This document shows, in pieces, positions 9,372-17,511 of a stretch of DNA of 64,000 nt. A program made the translations under genes and the position numbers. The notes beneath the pieces were generated by a model. The model was given only the letters and a program-made list of their open reading frames with translations, was not told the origin of the DNA and did no database searches. Source of the stretch: Azospirillum brasilense (GTDB lineage: Bacteria; Pseudomonadota; Alphaproteobacteria; Azospirillales; Azospirillaceae); NCBI RefSeq assembly GCF_008365405.1, contig NZ_QOKV01000001.1:854939-918938 (forward strand), given 5' to 3'. How positions within the stretch are numbered: the stretch's first letter is position 1; every line of letters begins with the position of its first letter.

Positions 9372-11138
9372 TCAGGCGGCGCTCTCCGACGCGGCCATGG
9401 CCTCGTCGGTGGCGGCGTCCTGCTGATTCATCTTGCGCCGTTGCGCGGCCATGTCGATCAGGGCGGTGCGCAGCGCCGGATGGCGGGCGGTGAACTGGTT
9501 GAAGTCGCGCCGTTCCAGCACCTGAAGCTGACAGTAGTCGACCGCGGCGACGTCGGCGTTGCGCCGCTGGCCGCTCAGCAGCGCCATCTCGCCGAACATC
9601 GTGCCGGCGCCCAGGCGGATGGTCTGGCCTTCCATGAGCACCTCCACGGCGCCGGAGGAGATGAAGTACATGGCGTTGGCGCGGTCGCCCTTGCGGATGA
9701 TCCGCTCGCCGGGCACCGCCGACTTGGGCCGGAACAGCATCATCAGCCGCTCCTGCTCGTGGGCGTCCAGCAGCGACAGCACCGGGAATGTCTTGGCCAG
9801 CGCCTGGATTTGCAGGTCGTGCTCCTTCTCGCGCTCCTCTGCCTGGTGGCGGGCGTCGGCGAGGCTGCTCTGGAGCTGCTCGAACTGCTCCCAGCCATAG
9901 GGCGGTACACCGGCGGCGCGCTTGGCCTGGAGATGCTTGCGCAGGGCCGCGACCCCGGCGAAGACCGCCGGATTCAAGGTGATCGACAACAGCGCCCCGG
10001 CCAGCACGAGGTCGCGCCCCTCCTCCGGCAACAGGCCGAGCGACAGCCCCAGCCCGACGAGGATGAAGGAGAATTCGCCGATCTGCGCGAGGCTGGCCGA
10101 CACCGCCAGACCCATGCCCACCGGGAAGCGCAGCAGGATCACGATGCCGAAGGCGATCAGCGACTTGCCGACCACGATCAGGGCCACCACGGCGATGACC
10201 GCCAGCGGGTCGCGCAGCAGGATCGACGGGTCGAACAGCATGCCGACCGACACGAAGAACAGAACGGCGAAGGCGTCCTGCAACGGCATCGAATCGGTGG
10301 CTGCCTTGTGGCTGAAGCGCGACTCGTTCAGCACCACGCCGGCGAAGAAGGCGCCCAGCGCGAAGGACACGCCGAACAGAACCGCCGAGCCGTAGGCGAC
10401 GCCGAGCGCGATGGCGAGAACCGACAGGGTGAACAGCTCGCGCGAGCCGGTGCGCGCCACGTTGGTCAGGATCACCGGGACGACGCGCGGGCCGAGCACG
10501 ATCGCCAGAACGGAGAAGGCCGCCACCTTGCCCAGCGTCAGGGCCAACGTCAGCCAGATCGGCCCGTCCGACCCGCCGCCATGGTCCCCGGCGACGCCCG
10601 GCGCGTGGCCGCCCAGGACCTCCGCCAGGGCCGGCAGCAGAACGAGCGCCAGGACCATCGCGAGGTCCTCGACGATCAGCCAGCCGACCGCCACGCGGCC
10701 TTCCGCGGTGTTCAGCATGTCGCGCTCTTCCAGGGCCTTCAACAGCACGACCGTGCTCGCCACCGACAGGCTGAGGCCCAGCACGAGGCCGGCGCCGAGA
10801 CTCCAGCCCCACAGCCAGGCCAGCCCGACGCCCAACGCGGTGGCGAGGCCGATCTGTCCGACCGCGCCGGGAATGGCGATTTTCCGGACCGCCAGCAGGT
10901 CCGAAGGCGAGAAATGAAGACCGACGCCGAACATCAGGAGAATGACGCCGATCTCGGCCAACTGGGCGGCCAAGGCACCGTCGGCAACGAAGCCCGGCGT
11001 GAAGGGACCGATGATGATGCCGGCGACCAGATACCCGACGAGGGGAGGCAAGCGAATGCGATCAGCGAGGTATCCGAAGATGAAGGCCAACCCGAATGCG
11101 ATGGCGATCATGGAAATAAGCGGAACGTCATGGGACAT
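9372..11138 (-). CDS. KefB/CPA2-type cation/proton antiporter with C-terminal cNMP-binding-like domain
   Basis: This inner-membrane monovalent cation:proton antiporter is of the CPA2 family. The 588-residue product starts MSHDVPLI. About twelve hydrophobic helices follow (residues 5-390), including LPPLVGYLVAGIIIGP, EIGVILLMFGVGLHFS and the FALGAFFAGVVLNES segment. A charged coiled region (about 415-445) links to a domain at 455-570. Instead of the NAD-binding TrkA-N domain usual in Kef proteins, that domain looks like a cyclic-nucleotide-binding fold: PGERIIRKGDRANAMYFISSG and GTMFGEMALLSGQRRNADVAA. The phosphate-binding cassette keeps FGEMAL and an Arg but has Asn where Thr/Ser is usual (RNA), so ligand binding is uncertain. 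The start is fixed by the first membrane helix; a longer opening upstream is non-homologous. Confidence 0.88.
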   Translation of the reverse strand: MSHDVPLISMIAIAFGLAFIFGYLADRIRLPPLVGYLVAGIIIGPFTPGFVADGALAAQLAEIGVILLMFGVGLHFSPSDLLAVRKIAIPGAVGQIGLATALGVGLAWLWGWSLGAGLVLGLSLSVASTVVLLKALEERDMLNTAEGRVAVGWLIVEDLAMVLALVLLPALAEVLGGHAPGVAGDHGGGSDGPIWLTLALTLGKVAAFSVLAIVLGPRVVPVILTNVARTGSRELFTLSVLAIALGVAYGSAVLFGVSFALGAFFAGVVLNESRFSHKAATDSMPLQDAFAVLFFVSVGMLFDPSILLRDPLAVIAVVALIVVGKSLIAFGIVILLRFPVGMGLAVSASLAQIGEFSFILVGLGLSLGLLPEEGRDLVLAGALLSITLNPAVFAGVAALRKHLQAKRAAGVPPYGWEQFEQLQSSLADARHQAEEREKEHDLQIQALAKTFPVLSLLDAHEQERLMMLFRPKSAVPGERIIRKGDRANAMYFISSGAVEVLMEGQTIRLGAGTMFGEMALLSGQRRNADVAAVDYCQLQVLERRDFNQFTARHPALRTALIDMAAQRRKMNQQDAATDEAMAASESAA

Positions 11139-11403
11139 GCGAAAATCCTGGCTGCATCGGCGCGATGCCGCATAGTACGGATTTCGGCGGGCCGTGTGAG
11201 CAATGTTGTCGGGATTTTTCCAGTCGTTCGCCCGCATTCGCGGGGACTAAAGTGGGATTGCCGTAAATTCGCCTCAATTGCCCGATGCTTCGGCGTAAGA
11301 CCCGGAATGCATGCGGTGTGACTTTGCTGGCTTGTCGCGTTCCGGGACTGGATAAGCGGGCCGGGACCGCTATGCTCCGCGGGCGGACGGAGAGGTGAAA
11401 AGC

Positions 11404-11742
11404 ATGGCGAGCAAAAGACGCAAGGCATCCAAAAGGGCGGGTCGCGGCCGGTCGGGGGCAGGACGCTCTCTGGCGGGCGAATCGATGGTCCTTGAAGGAC
11501 GGGTGCCGCGACCGCAGGTCCGGATGTCCCCTGTCGTACGAAGCCGGGGCAATGCGAAACGCTCCGTCTCTCTGGACGGCGATTCAGGGGCCTTTCTCGG
11601 GCCGGAGCAGCAGTATCTTCTGCGAAAGCGCCAGGAGGTCGAACGGCGCGAGGCCCGGTTGCGGCGTACCGCCGCCGGGGTGCTAGTCGCGCTCGCCGCC
11701 GCGGCAGCGGCCGGGCTGTTCTGGGCGTTCGGCGGGATGTGA
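11404..11742 (+). CDS. Small basic protein with C-terminal membrane anchor, unknown function
   Basis: This 112-residue product is not recognised. The first 40 residues are strongly basic (MASKRRKASKRAGRGRSGAG), the middle is polar, and a coiled stretch (QQYLLRKRQEVERREARLRR) precedes a C-terminal hydrophobic helix (TAAGVLVALAAAAAAGLFWAF). It resembles a tail-anchored protein with a nucleic-acid-like basic head. The ATG at 11404 follows GGAGAGG by about 8 bases, which is better than the GTG at 11395. It sits between divergent and convergent neighbours, so it is probably a single-gene unit. Confidence 0.6.
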   Translation: MASKRRKASKRAGRGRSGAGRSLAGESMVLEGRVPRPQVRMSPVVRSRGNAKRSVSLDGDSGAFLGPEQQYLLRKRQEVERREARLRRTAAGVLVALAAAAAAGLFWAFGGM

Positions 11743-11796
11743 ACCGCGCCGCGCCCGCTCCCATGCTTTGGTGGAACGGGCGCGGCGCGATGCGTG

Positions 11797-12294
11797 TCAG
11801 GACCCCAGACGGCGGCGCAGGAGCGACAGCGGCTGCGGGTCGTCCAGCGACGGCTGGAAAGCGACGGTGATCTCCGTCAGGGCATGCGCCCAGCTCTCCG
11901 GGTTGGTGTTCTCCGGCGCCTCGGCGGAGGTGAAGCCGGTGCGCAGGAGGAAGCGGTACTGGTCGGGGATGACGTGCCCGACCGCCCGGATCTCACCCTG
12001 ATAACCGAAGCGCTCCCGCAGCTCGCGCGCCGTGGAGAAGCCGCGGCCGTCGCGGAACTTGGGGAACTCGATCGCCACCAGGGCGAAGCGGTCCAGGTCC
12101 GGCGCGATGGCCGGGGCCAGAGTCCCGCTCATGACCCGGACGCCGAGCGCCGCGTTGCGCCCGTCGAAGCTCGCGCGCTCCGCCTGCCAGCGCTCGAAGG
12201 TGACGATGGCGGGACGGTCGGCGGGAACCGGCTCGCCGTCGGCGACCGCGATCCACTCGTCCTCGACGATGCGGCCGTCCTTAATGAGCGGCAT
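11797..12294 (-). CDS. DUF934 family protein of the sulfite reductase cluster
   Basis: DUF934 proteins are found with sulfite reductase genes in alpha- and betaproteobacteria; their biochemical role is unknown. The 165-residue product begins MPLIKDGRIVEDEWIAVADGE and has the characteristic core VMSGTLAPAIAPDLDRFALVAIEFPKFRDGRGFS followed by ARELRERFGYQGEIRAVGHVIPDQYRFLLRTGF. Its start overlaps the end of the sulfite reductase gene by 14 bases, which implies translational coupling. It is the last gene of the leftward sulfur operon. Confidence 0.9.
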   Translation of the reverse strand: MPLIKDGRIVEDEWIAVADGEPVPADRPAIVTFERWQAERASFDGRNAALGVRVMSGTLAPAIAPDLDRFALVAIEFPKFRDGRGFSTARELRERFGYQGEIRAVGHVIPDQYRFLLRTGFTSAEAPENTNPESWAHALTEITVAFQPSLDDPQPLSLLRRRLGS

Positions 12295-13969
12295 AGACTC
12301 TCTCCTTGAACGGGCCGTGGCCGACGCGCTTCAGCGTGTCGATGAAGCGTTCCCCGTCGTGCCGGTTGGACAGATAGACCTCGACGATGGCCTCGATGGC
12401 GTCCACCGTCTCGTCGGCGGTCACCGCCGGGCCGAGGATGTCGCCGATCGCCGTGGTCAGGGTCGGGTCGCCGCCAACGGTGATCTGGTAGAATTCCTCG
12501 CCCTTCTTGTCGACACCGAGGATGCCGATGGCCCCGACATGGTGGTGGCCGCAGGCGTTGATGCAGCCGCTGATCTTGATGCCCAGCTCGCCGATGGCCT
12601 GCTGGCGCGCCGGGTCGGCGAAGCGGGCCGAGATGGCCTGGGCCAGCGGGATCGAGCGGGCGTTGGCCAGCGCGCAGTAGTCGAGGCCGGGGCAGGCGAT
12701 GATGTCGCCGATCAACCCGGCGTTCGGCGTGCCCAACCCGTTGGCCTCCAACGCCGTCCACAGGGTGAACAGCGCGTCCTGCCGGACATGGGCGAGGACA
12801 AGGTTCTGGGCGTGGCTGACGCGGAGTTCGCCGAAGCTGTGCGCGTCGGCCAGATCGGCGACCAACTCCATCTGCTCCGACGTGGCGTCGCCGGGGATGC
12901 CGCCGGCGGGCTTCAGCGAGATGGTCGCGGCGGCGTAGCCGGGGACCTTGTGGGCGAGCACGTTGACCGCCACCCAGTGGGCGAAGTCTGGGTTCGCCGC
13001 CTTGGCGGCCTGGAAGGACTCCGGCTCGTCGGCCAGCGTCTCGAAGGCCGGGCCGCCGAAGCGGCGGCGGATCTCGTCGACGACCTCCGGGGCGAGGCGG
13101 TATTTCGGGCCGCGCAGACGGGCGAACTCCTCCTCGACCTCCTGGGTGAATTTCTCCTGGCCCAGCTCGTGGACGAGGATCTTGATGCGCGCCTTGTAGA
13201 TGTTGTCGCGCCGGCCATACTGGTTGTAGACGCGCAGGATGGCTTCGAGATAGGCGACGAAGTCCTCCTCCGGCACCCAGTCGCGGACCAGCTTGCCGAT
13301 GAAGGGAGACCGGCCCAGACCGCCGCCGACGTAGAAGGTGAAGCCGACCTCGCCCCGCTCGTTGCGCTTGGCGAAGACGCCGACGTCATGGACGCGGATG
13401 GCCGCGCGGTCGGCGTCCGACCCCATGATGGCGATCTTGAACTTGCGCGGCAGAAAGGTGAATTCGGGGTGCAGGGTCGTCCACTGCCGCAGGATCTCGG
13501 CGTAGACGCGCCCGTCCACCACCTCGTCCCGCGCAGCACCCACGAACTGGTCGGTGGTCACGTTGCGCACGCAGTTGCCGCTGGTCTGCAGCGCGTGCAT
13601 GTCCACCTCGGCCAGCTCGTGCAGAATCGCCGGGGTGTCCTCCAGCTTGATCCAGTTGAACTGGAGATTCTGGCGGGTGGTGAAGTGGCCGTAGCCCTTG
13701 TCGTACTTGCGCCCGATCTCGGCCAGCTTGCGGAGCTGCCGGGAGGTCAGGACGCCGTAGGGAACGGCGATGCGCAGCATGTAAGCGTGGAGCTGGAGGT
13801 AGAGGCCATTCATCAGCCGCAGGGGCTTGAACTCCTCCTCGGTCAGCTCGCCGGACAGGCGGCGCTCGACCTGGGCGCGGAACTGCTCCACGCGCTCCGC
13901 GACGAAGCGGCGGTCGATGTCGTCGTAGCTGTAGACCCCGGCGTTGCGGCCGGGCGCGATGTGGTTCAT
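12281..13969 (-). CDS. cysI: Assimilatory sulfite (nitrite-type) reductase hemoprotein
   Basis: This siroheme/[4Fe-4S] enzyme reduces sulfite to sulfide with six electrons in the cytosol. The 562-residue product has two nitrite/sulfite reductase half-domains. The first shows GYGHFTTRQNLQFNWI and TSGNCVRNVTTD. The cofactor cysteines are near the C-terminus, in CPGLDYCALANARSI (C-x5-C) and ISGCINACGHHHVGAIG (C-x3-C). No CysJ flavoprotein lies nearby, so electrons probably come from ferredoxin or another donor. The context (siroheme genes upstream, DUF934 downstream, divergent APS reductase) favours sulfite over nitrite as substrate. A leftward operon with 14336 and upstream genes is likely. Confidence 0.92.
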   Translation of the reverse strand: MNHIAPGRNAGVYSYDDIDRRFVAERVEQFRAQVERRLSGELTEEEFKPLRLMNGLYLQLHAYMLRIAVPYGVLTSRQLRKLAEIGRKYDKGYGHFTTRQNLQFNWIKLEDTPAILHELAEVDMHALQTSGNCVRNVTTDQFVGAARDEVVDGRVYAEILRQWTTLHPEFTFLPRKFKIAIMGSDADRAAIRVHDVGVFAKRNERGEVGFTFYVGGGLGRSPFIGKLVRDWVPEEDFVAYLEAILRVYNQYGRRDNIYKARIKILVHELGQEKFTQEVEEEFARLRGPKYRLAPEVVDEIRRRFGGPAFETLADEPESFQAAKAANPDFAHWVAVNVLAHKVPGYAAATISLKPAGGIPGDATSEQMELVADLADAHSFGELRVSHAQNLVLAHVRQDALFTLWTALEANGLGTPNAGLIGDIIACPGLDYCALANARSIPLAQAISARFADPARQQAIGELGIKISGCINACGHHHVGAIGILGVDKKGEEFYQITVGGDPTLTTAIGDILGPAVTADETVDAIEAIVEVYLSNRHDGERFIDTLKRVGHGPFKERVYAAH

Positions 13970-14004
13970 GGAACTCGCCCTATCAAGAATGTTGGCCGCC
14001 TGGT

Positions 14005-14337
14005 TCAGGCCGCAGCCTGCTTGCCGAGATCGATGCGGACGGTGGGGCCGAGCGCCCGGATGCGCTCCCGCGTCTTGACCGGCACCCGTTGCCCGTCCGC
14101 GACGCGCAGGTCGAAGGCGTAGACGTCCACGGCGAACTGCTCGCCCTCGGCCTGGGCCTTGGCGGCGGCCAGAGCGGCGTCGGCGGTGGCGTCCTCGAAC
14201 AGGGCGGCGTCGTCCAGACGCTCCACCCAGCGGAGATCCGGGCCGGGGGCGAGGAAGATCACCTCGCCGTCGCGCAGGCGGTTGGCGGTGATGGCCTTCA
14301 ACGCCGCCTCGTTGCTGGACTTATCGTTCAACGCCAT
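14005..14337 (-). CDS. DUF2849 family protein of the sulfur assimilation operon
   Basis: DUF2849 is a small family found beside cysI and siroheme genes in alphaproteobacteria. The 110-residue product starts MALNDKSSNEAALKAITANRLRDGEVIFL and contains WVERLDDAALFEDATADAALAAAKAQ, typical of the family. The ATG at 14337 follows TAGGAGTT at a good distance; an upstream ATG at 14355 lacks such a site. Function is unknown. The constant company of sulfite reductase suggests a part in maturation or control, which is inference. Confidence 0.82.
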   Translation of the reverse strand: MALNDKSSNEAALKAITANRLRDGEVIFLAPGPDLRWVERLDDAALFEDATADAALAAAKAQAEGEQFAVDVYAFDLRVADGQRVPVKTRERIRALGPTVRIDLGKQAAA

Positions 14338-14361
14338 GCCTTCAACTCCTAACACGTACGC

Positions 14362-15210
14362 TCACGCCGACACGGCGATGGGAAACGGATGCTGGCCGGT
14401 GGTCTGCTGCCACGCGCCGATCACGGCGCGCAGCCGCACGACCTCGCCGACCACGACGATCGCGGGGCGCTTGGCCTGTAGCCGCACGACGTCCCGCGCG
14501 CAATGGGCAAGATTGGTCTCGATGACGCTCTGCGCCTCGGTGCTGGCGCTCGATACGATGGCGACCGGGGTCATCGGCGGCTTGCCGGCGGCTTCGAGCC
14601 GCTCGGCGATGGTCCCGATGGTGCCCAGCGCCATGTAGAAGACCAGCGCGCCGGGCATCCGCGCCAGGACGTCCCAGTCCAGATCGGCGGGAAGACCGCC
14701 GGTCTTGTCGTGGCCGGTGACGAAGGTCGCCGTGGTGCCGAAGCCGCGGTGGGTCACCGGGATGCCGGCGTAGGCCAGCCCGCCGATCCCCGCGGTGACG
14801 CCGGGCACCACGCGGAAGGGGATTTCGGCCTCGGCCAGCGCCAGGCACTCCTCGCCGCCGCGCCCGAAGACGAAGGGGTCGCCGCCCTTCAACCGCAGCA
14901 CCCGCCGGCCTTCGCGCGCCAGATCCACCAGCCGGGCGTTGATCGCCTCCTGCTTGGGCGAGGGGTGGCCGGCGCGCTTGCCCATGTCCACCAGCAGGGC
15001 GTCGGGGTTGGCGGCCTCCAGGATGCCGTCGCCGACCAGCGCGTCGTGGACGATGGCGTCGGCCTCGCCCAGCGCCTTGGCGGCCAGCAGGGTCAGCAGG
15101 CCCGGATCGCCGGGACCGGCCCCGGCCAGCCAGACGCTGCCCGGCTCGAAGGCGGGCAGGCGGGACAGGAGAGTCCGGGACAGAAGTGACGATGCGATCA
15201 TGGCAGCCAT
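14362..15210 (-). CDS. cobA: Uroporphyrinogen-III C-methyltransferase
   Basis: SUMT adds two methyl groups from S-adenosylmethionine to uroporphyrinogen III, giving precorrin-2 for siroheme. The 282-residue product has the family pattern WLAGAGPGDPGLLTLLAAKAL, VYHDALV-like DAIVHDALV, the SAM loop LRLKGGDPFVFGRGGEE, VVPGVTAGIGGLAYAGIPVTHRG and FVTGHDK. The start may be MAAMIAS (15210) or MIAS (15201). It overlaps the neighbouring dehydrogenase gene by 13 bases. Together the two genes replace the fused CysG of enterobacteria. The gene could also feed B12 synthesis, since cobD and cobC are elsewhere in the window. Confidence 0.93.
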   Translation of the reverse strand: MAAMIASSLLSRTLLSRLPAFEPGSVWLAGAGPGDPGLLTLLAAKALGEADAIVHDALVGDGILEAANPDALLVDMGKRAGHPSPKQEAINARLVDLAREGRRVLRLKGGDPFVFGRGGEECLALAEAEIPFRVVPGVTAGIGGLAYAGIPVTHRGFGTTATFVTGHDKTGGLPADLDWDVLARMPGALVFYMALGTIGTIAERLEAAGKPPMTPVAIVSSASTEAQSVIETNLAHCARDVVRLQAKRPAIVVVGEVVRLRAVIGAWQQTTGQHPFPIAVSA

Positions 15211-15764
15211 CCTTTGGCGGCGATCATGTCCCGGCAGGCGCGCAGCACCTCGGGTCCCTTGGCGCCGGCGGCCCGCAGGCGGTCGCGGAGCGCGGCGACT
15301 TCCGCCAGCCGGTCCGCCCAGACGGCGGGGAACAGAGTCTCCAGCCGTTCGCGGAGAAGTTGGGCCAGTGCCGGGCTCCGGCCGCCGGTGGAAACGGTCA
15401 TCAGAAGGTCGCCGCGCCGTATCACAGACGGCGCGTGGAAATCACAGAGCGGAATCACATCCTCGACGTTGACCAGGATGTTGCGTTCGCGCGCCTGACG
15501 GGCCAGCGCCTCCGCAGCGGGGTCGTCGATGCCGACGACGAACAGCACCTGCACGCCCTCCAGATCGGCGGGCGAGGGCAGGGCGCGGCGCAGGGTCGCA
15601 CTTGAGAGGGCGATCAATTCCGCATCCGGTTCCAGTGAATAGACCGCCGGTGCCGCACCGCCCTCCAGCAACTGAGCAAGACGGCGCTTCGCCAACGGCC
15701 CTTGGCCGACCAGCGCGATCCGCACATGCGTCGGGTCGAGAGCGACCGGGATCACCGCCGCCAC
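15198..15764 (-). CDS. Precorrin-2 dehydrogenase/sirohydrochlorin ferrochelatase domain protein (CysG N-terminal type)
   Basis: This enzyme oxidises precorrin-2 with NAD+ and inserts iron to form siroheme. The 188-residue product has an N-terminal NAD-binding fold (VRIALVGQGPLAKRRLAQLLEGGA), then FVVGIDDPAAEALARQARERNILVNVEDVIPLCDFHAPSVIRRGDLLMTVSTGGRSPALAQLLRERLE. The last part is the CysG dimerisation segment. The glycine-rich loop is GQGPLA rather than the classical GGGxVA, so some divergence exists. It is the first gene of the leftward operon, divergent from cysH. Confidence 0.9.
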   Translation of the reverse strand: MAAVIPVALDPTHVRIALVGQGPLAKRRLAQLLEGGAAPAVYSLEPDAELIALSSATLRRALPSPADLEGVQVLFVVGIDDPAAEALARQARERNILVNVEDVIPLCDFHAPSVIRRGDLLMTVSTGGRSPALAQLLRERLETLFPAVWADRLAEVAALRDRLRAAGAKGPEVLRACRDMIAAKGWLP

Positions 15765-15862
15765 CCGGAATGCACACCGAAGTTATCGTGAAAAGGCATC
15801 ATGGGCGCATTTAAGCGCGATGGCGGGGTGCAATCAACAGATTTCACAAACTCGCTTAAACC

Positions 15863-15891
15863 TATAATACATATAGACAATGTATATGCAT
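15863..15891. promoter_or_regulatory. Promoter element and inverted repeat in the divergent cys intergenic region
   Basis: A perfect TATAAT box (15863-15868) reads toward cysH. It overlaps an inverted repeat whose arms are ATACATATA (15867-15875) and TATATGCAT (15883-15891), 8 of 9 pairs, around a 7-base centre. No good -35 box is seen at 17 bases, as expected if an activator is needed. The region is AT-rich against a GC-rich background. Confidence 0.5.
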
Positions 15892-15917
15892 TGCAACGCC
15901 GTGAAACTGGTGTTAAT

Positions 15918-15927
15918 GTGCAATTCA
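15918..15927 (+). promoter_or_regulatory. GTGCAATTCA motif upstream of cysH
   Basis: The ten bases GTGCAATTCA lie 37 bases before the cysH start. The identical ten bases occur before the solute-binding protein gene at 20591. ATTGCA also occurs nearby upstream at both places. This is a candidate binding site for a sulfur regulator of the CysB type; regulator identity is inference. Confidence 0.45.
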
Positions 15928-15964
15928 GAACAAATACTCCACTTAGTGGATAGGCAAACAGGCC

Positions 15965-16699
15965 ATGCTTGATGGACTTGCTCGGGCTGTGAAACGCGAC
16001 CGCGTGGCCGATCTGACCGAACGTTACGGACGGCTGGACGGGGCGGTGCTTCTGAACGCCCTTCTGCGTGATGAATTCGACGGCCGCGTCACTGTGGTTT
16101 CGTCCTTCGGAACGGAATCGGCGGTGCTGCTCGCCTTGGCGGCGGAAGCCGACCCGTCCTTTCCGGTGCTCTTCGTCAACACGGGGAAGCTGTTCGGGGA
16201 AACGCTGCGCTACCGCGACAAGCTGATCGCCGCGCTCGGCCTGACCGGCGTGCGGACGATCGGCCCGACCGACGCGGAACTGGCCACGGAGGACCCCGAC
16301 GGCCTGCTGTTCACCCGCTCGCACGACGCCTGTTGCCATCTGCGCAAGACGGTGCCGCTGGACCGCGCGCTGGAGGGCTTCGACGCCTGGGTGACCGGAC
16401 GCAAGCGCTTCCAGGCGAGCACGCGGGCCACCCTTCCCCTGTTCGAGGCGGAAGAGGGCACGGGCCGCATCAAGATCAACCCGCTGGCCCACTGGGACCG
16501 CGAGCGGATCGAGCAGGAATTCACCCGGCGCAACCTGCCGCGCCACCCGCTTGAAGCCGACGGCTTCCTGTCCATCGGCTGCTTCACCTGCACCGAGCGC
16601 GTCGCTCCCGGTGCGGACCCGCGGTCGGGCCGCTGGGCCGGAACCGCCAAGACCGAATGCGGCATACACACCTTCAAGAAGACCGGAACCGCACCATGA
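15965..16699 (+). CDS. cysH: Adenylyl-sulfate (APS) reductase
   Basis: CysH reduces activated sulfate to sulfite with thioredoxin or glutathione. The 244-residue product has the nucleotide-binding motif VVSSFGTESAVLL (about 44-56), VNTGKLFGET and the C-terminal KTECGIH with the catalytic Cys232. It also has both pairs of [4Fe-4S] cysteines: Cys123-Cys124 (DACCHLRK) and Cys206-Cys209 (CFTC). These pairs mark enzymes that use APS directly; PAPS-specific enzymes lack them. The gene starts the rightward operon and overlaps cysD by 4 bases (ATGA), so they are translationally coupled. Confidence 0.94.
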   Translation: MLDGLARAVKRDRVADLTERYGRLDGAVLLNALLRDEFDGRVTVVSSFGTESAVLLALAAEADPSFPVLFVNTGKLFGETLRYRDKLIAALGLTGVRTIGPTDAELATEDPDGLLFTRSHDACCHLRKTVPLDRALEGFDAWVTGRKRFQASTRATLPLFEAEEGTGRIKINPLAHWDRERIEQEFTRRNLPRHPLEADGFLSIGCFTCTERVAPGADPRSGRWAGTAKTECGIHTFKKTGTAP

Positions 16700-17493
16700 C
16701 CGCCGATCTCGATTACCTTGAGAGCCAGAGCATCTACATCCTCCGCGAGGCCTACAACCGCATCGACAAGCTGGCTCTGCTGTGGTCGATCGGAAAGGAC
16801 AGCAACGTCCTGCTCTGGCTCTGCCGCAAGGCGTTCTTCGGGCGCGTGCCGTTCCCGGTCGTCCAGCTCGACACCGCGATGGAACTGCAGGAGGTCTATG
16901 ATTTCCGCGACCGCATCGCCGGGGAGTGGGACCTCGATCTGCGGGTGGAGGCGTGCCCGCCGGAAGCGGACATGGACCAGACCCTGCCGCCGCTGACCCG
17001 CGCCGCCGCCCGCAAGACGGAGGGGCTGAAGAACCTCCTGCGCACCGGCAAGTACCAGGGCATCATGGTCGGCATCCGCCGCGACGAGCAGGCGACCCGC
17101 GCCAAGGAGCGCGTCTTCTCCCCGCGCTCGCTGGAAGGCGACTGGGACGTGAAGGACCAGCCGGCGGAGTTCTGGGACCATTACAAGACCCGCTTCGACG
17201 AAGGCACCCACGTCCGCATCCACCCGCTGCTGCATTGGACCGAGTTGGACATCTGGCGCTATTCCAAGCGCGAGGGGATTCCCATCGTCCCGCTGTACTT
17301 CGCCAAGGACGGCAAGCGCTACCGCTCGCTGGGCGAGAAGAACATCACCTTCCCGGTGGACAGCACCGCCGGCACCATCGACGAGATCATCGCCGAACTG
17401 GTCGTGACCCGCATTCCGGAGCGCGCCGGCCGCGCCATGGACAACGAGGCCGAGGACAGCTTCGAGCGCCTGCGCAGCTCGGGCTACATGTAA
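16696..17493 (+). CDS. cysD: Sulfate adenylyltransferase small subunit
   Basis: CysD is the catalytic half of ATP sulfurylase, forming APS from ATP and sulfate with CysN. The 265-residue product has the family segments LESQSIYILREAYNRIDKLALLWSIGKDSNVLLWL (PP-loop SIGKDS), FPVVQLDTAMELQEVYDFRD, GIRRDEQATRAKERVFSPR and HPLLHWTELDIWRY. The C-terminus ERLRSSGYM is characteristic, although the usual KKREGYF variant differs. It lies between cysH and cysNC in one operon. Confidence 0.96.
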   Translation: MTADLDYLESQSIYILREAYNRIDKLALLWSIGKDSNVLLWLCRKAFFGRVPFPVVQLDTAMELQEVYDFRDRIAGEWDLDLRVEACPPEADMDQTLPPLTRAAARKTEGLKNLLRTGKYQGIMVGIRRDEQATRAKERVFSPRSLEGDWDVKDQPAEFWDHYKTRFDEGTHVRIHPLLHWTELDIWRYSKREGIPIVPLYFAKDGKRYRSLGEKNITFPVDSTAGTIDEIIAELVVTRIPERAGRAMDNEAEDSFERLRSSGYM

Positions 17494-17511
17494 GAAGCGG
17501 GGATTGGGACC

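Noticed and set aside
9441..11321. 626-codon opening on the plus strand
   Set aside because: Antisense to the antiporter gene, without recognisable features.
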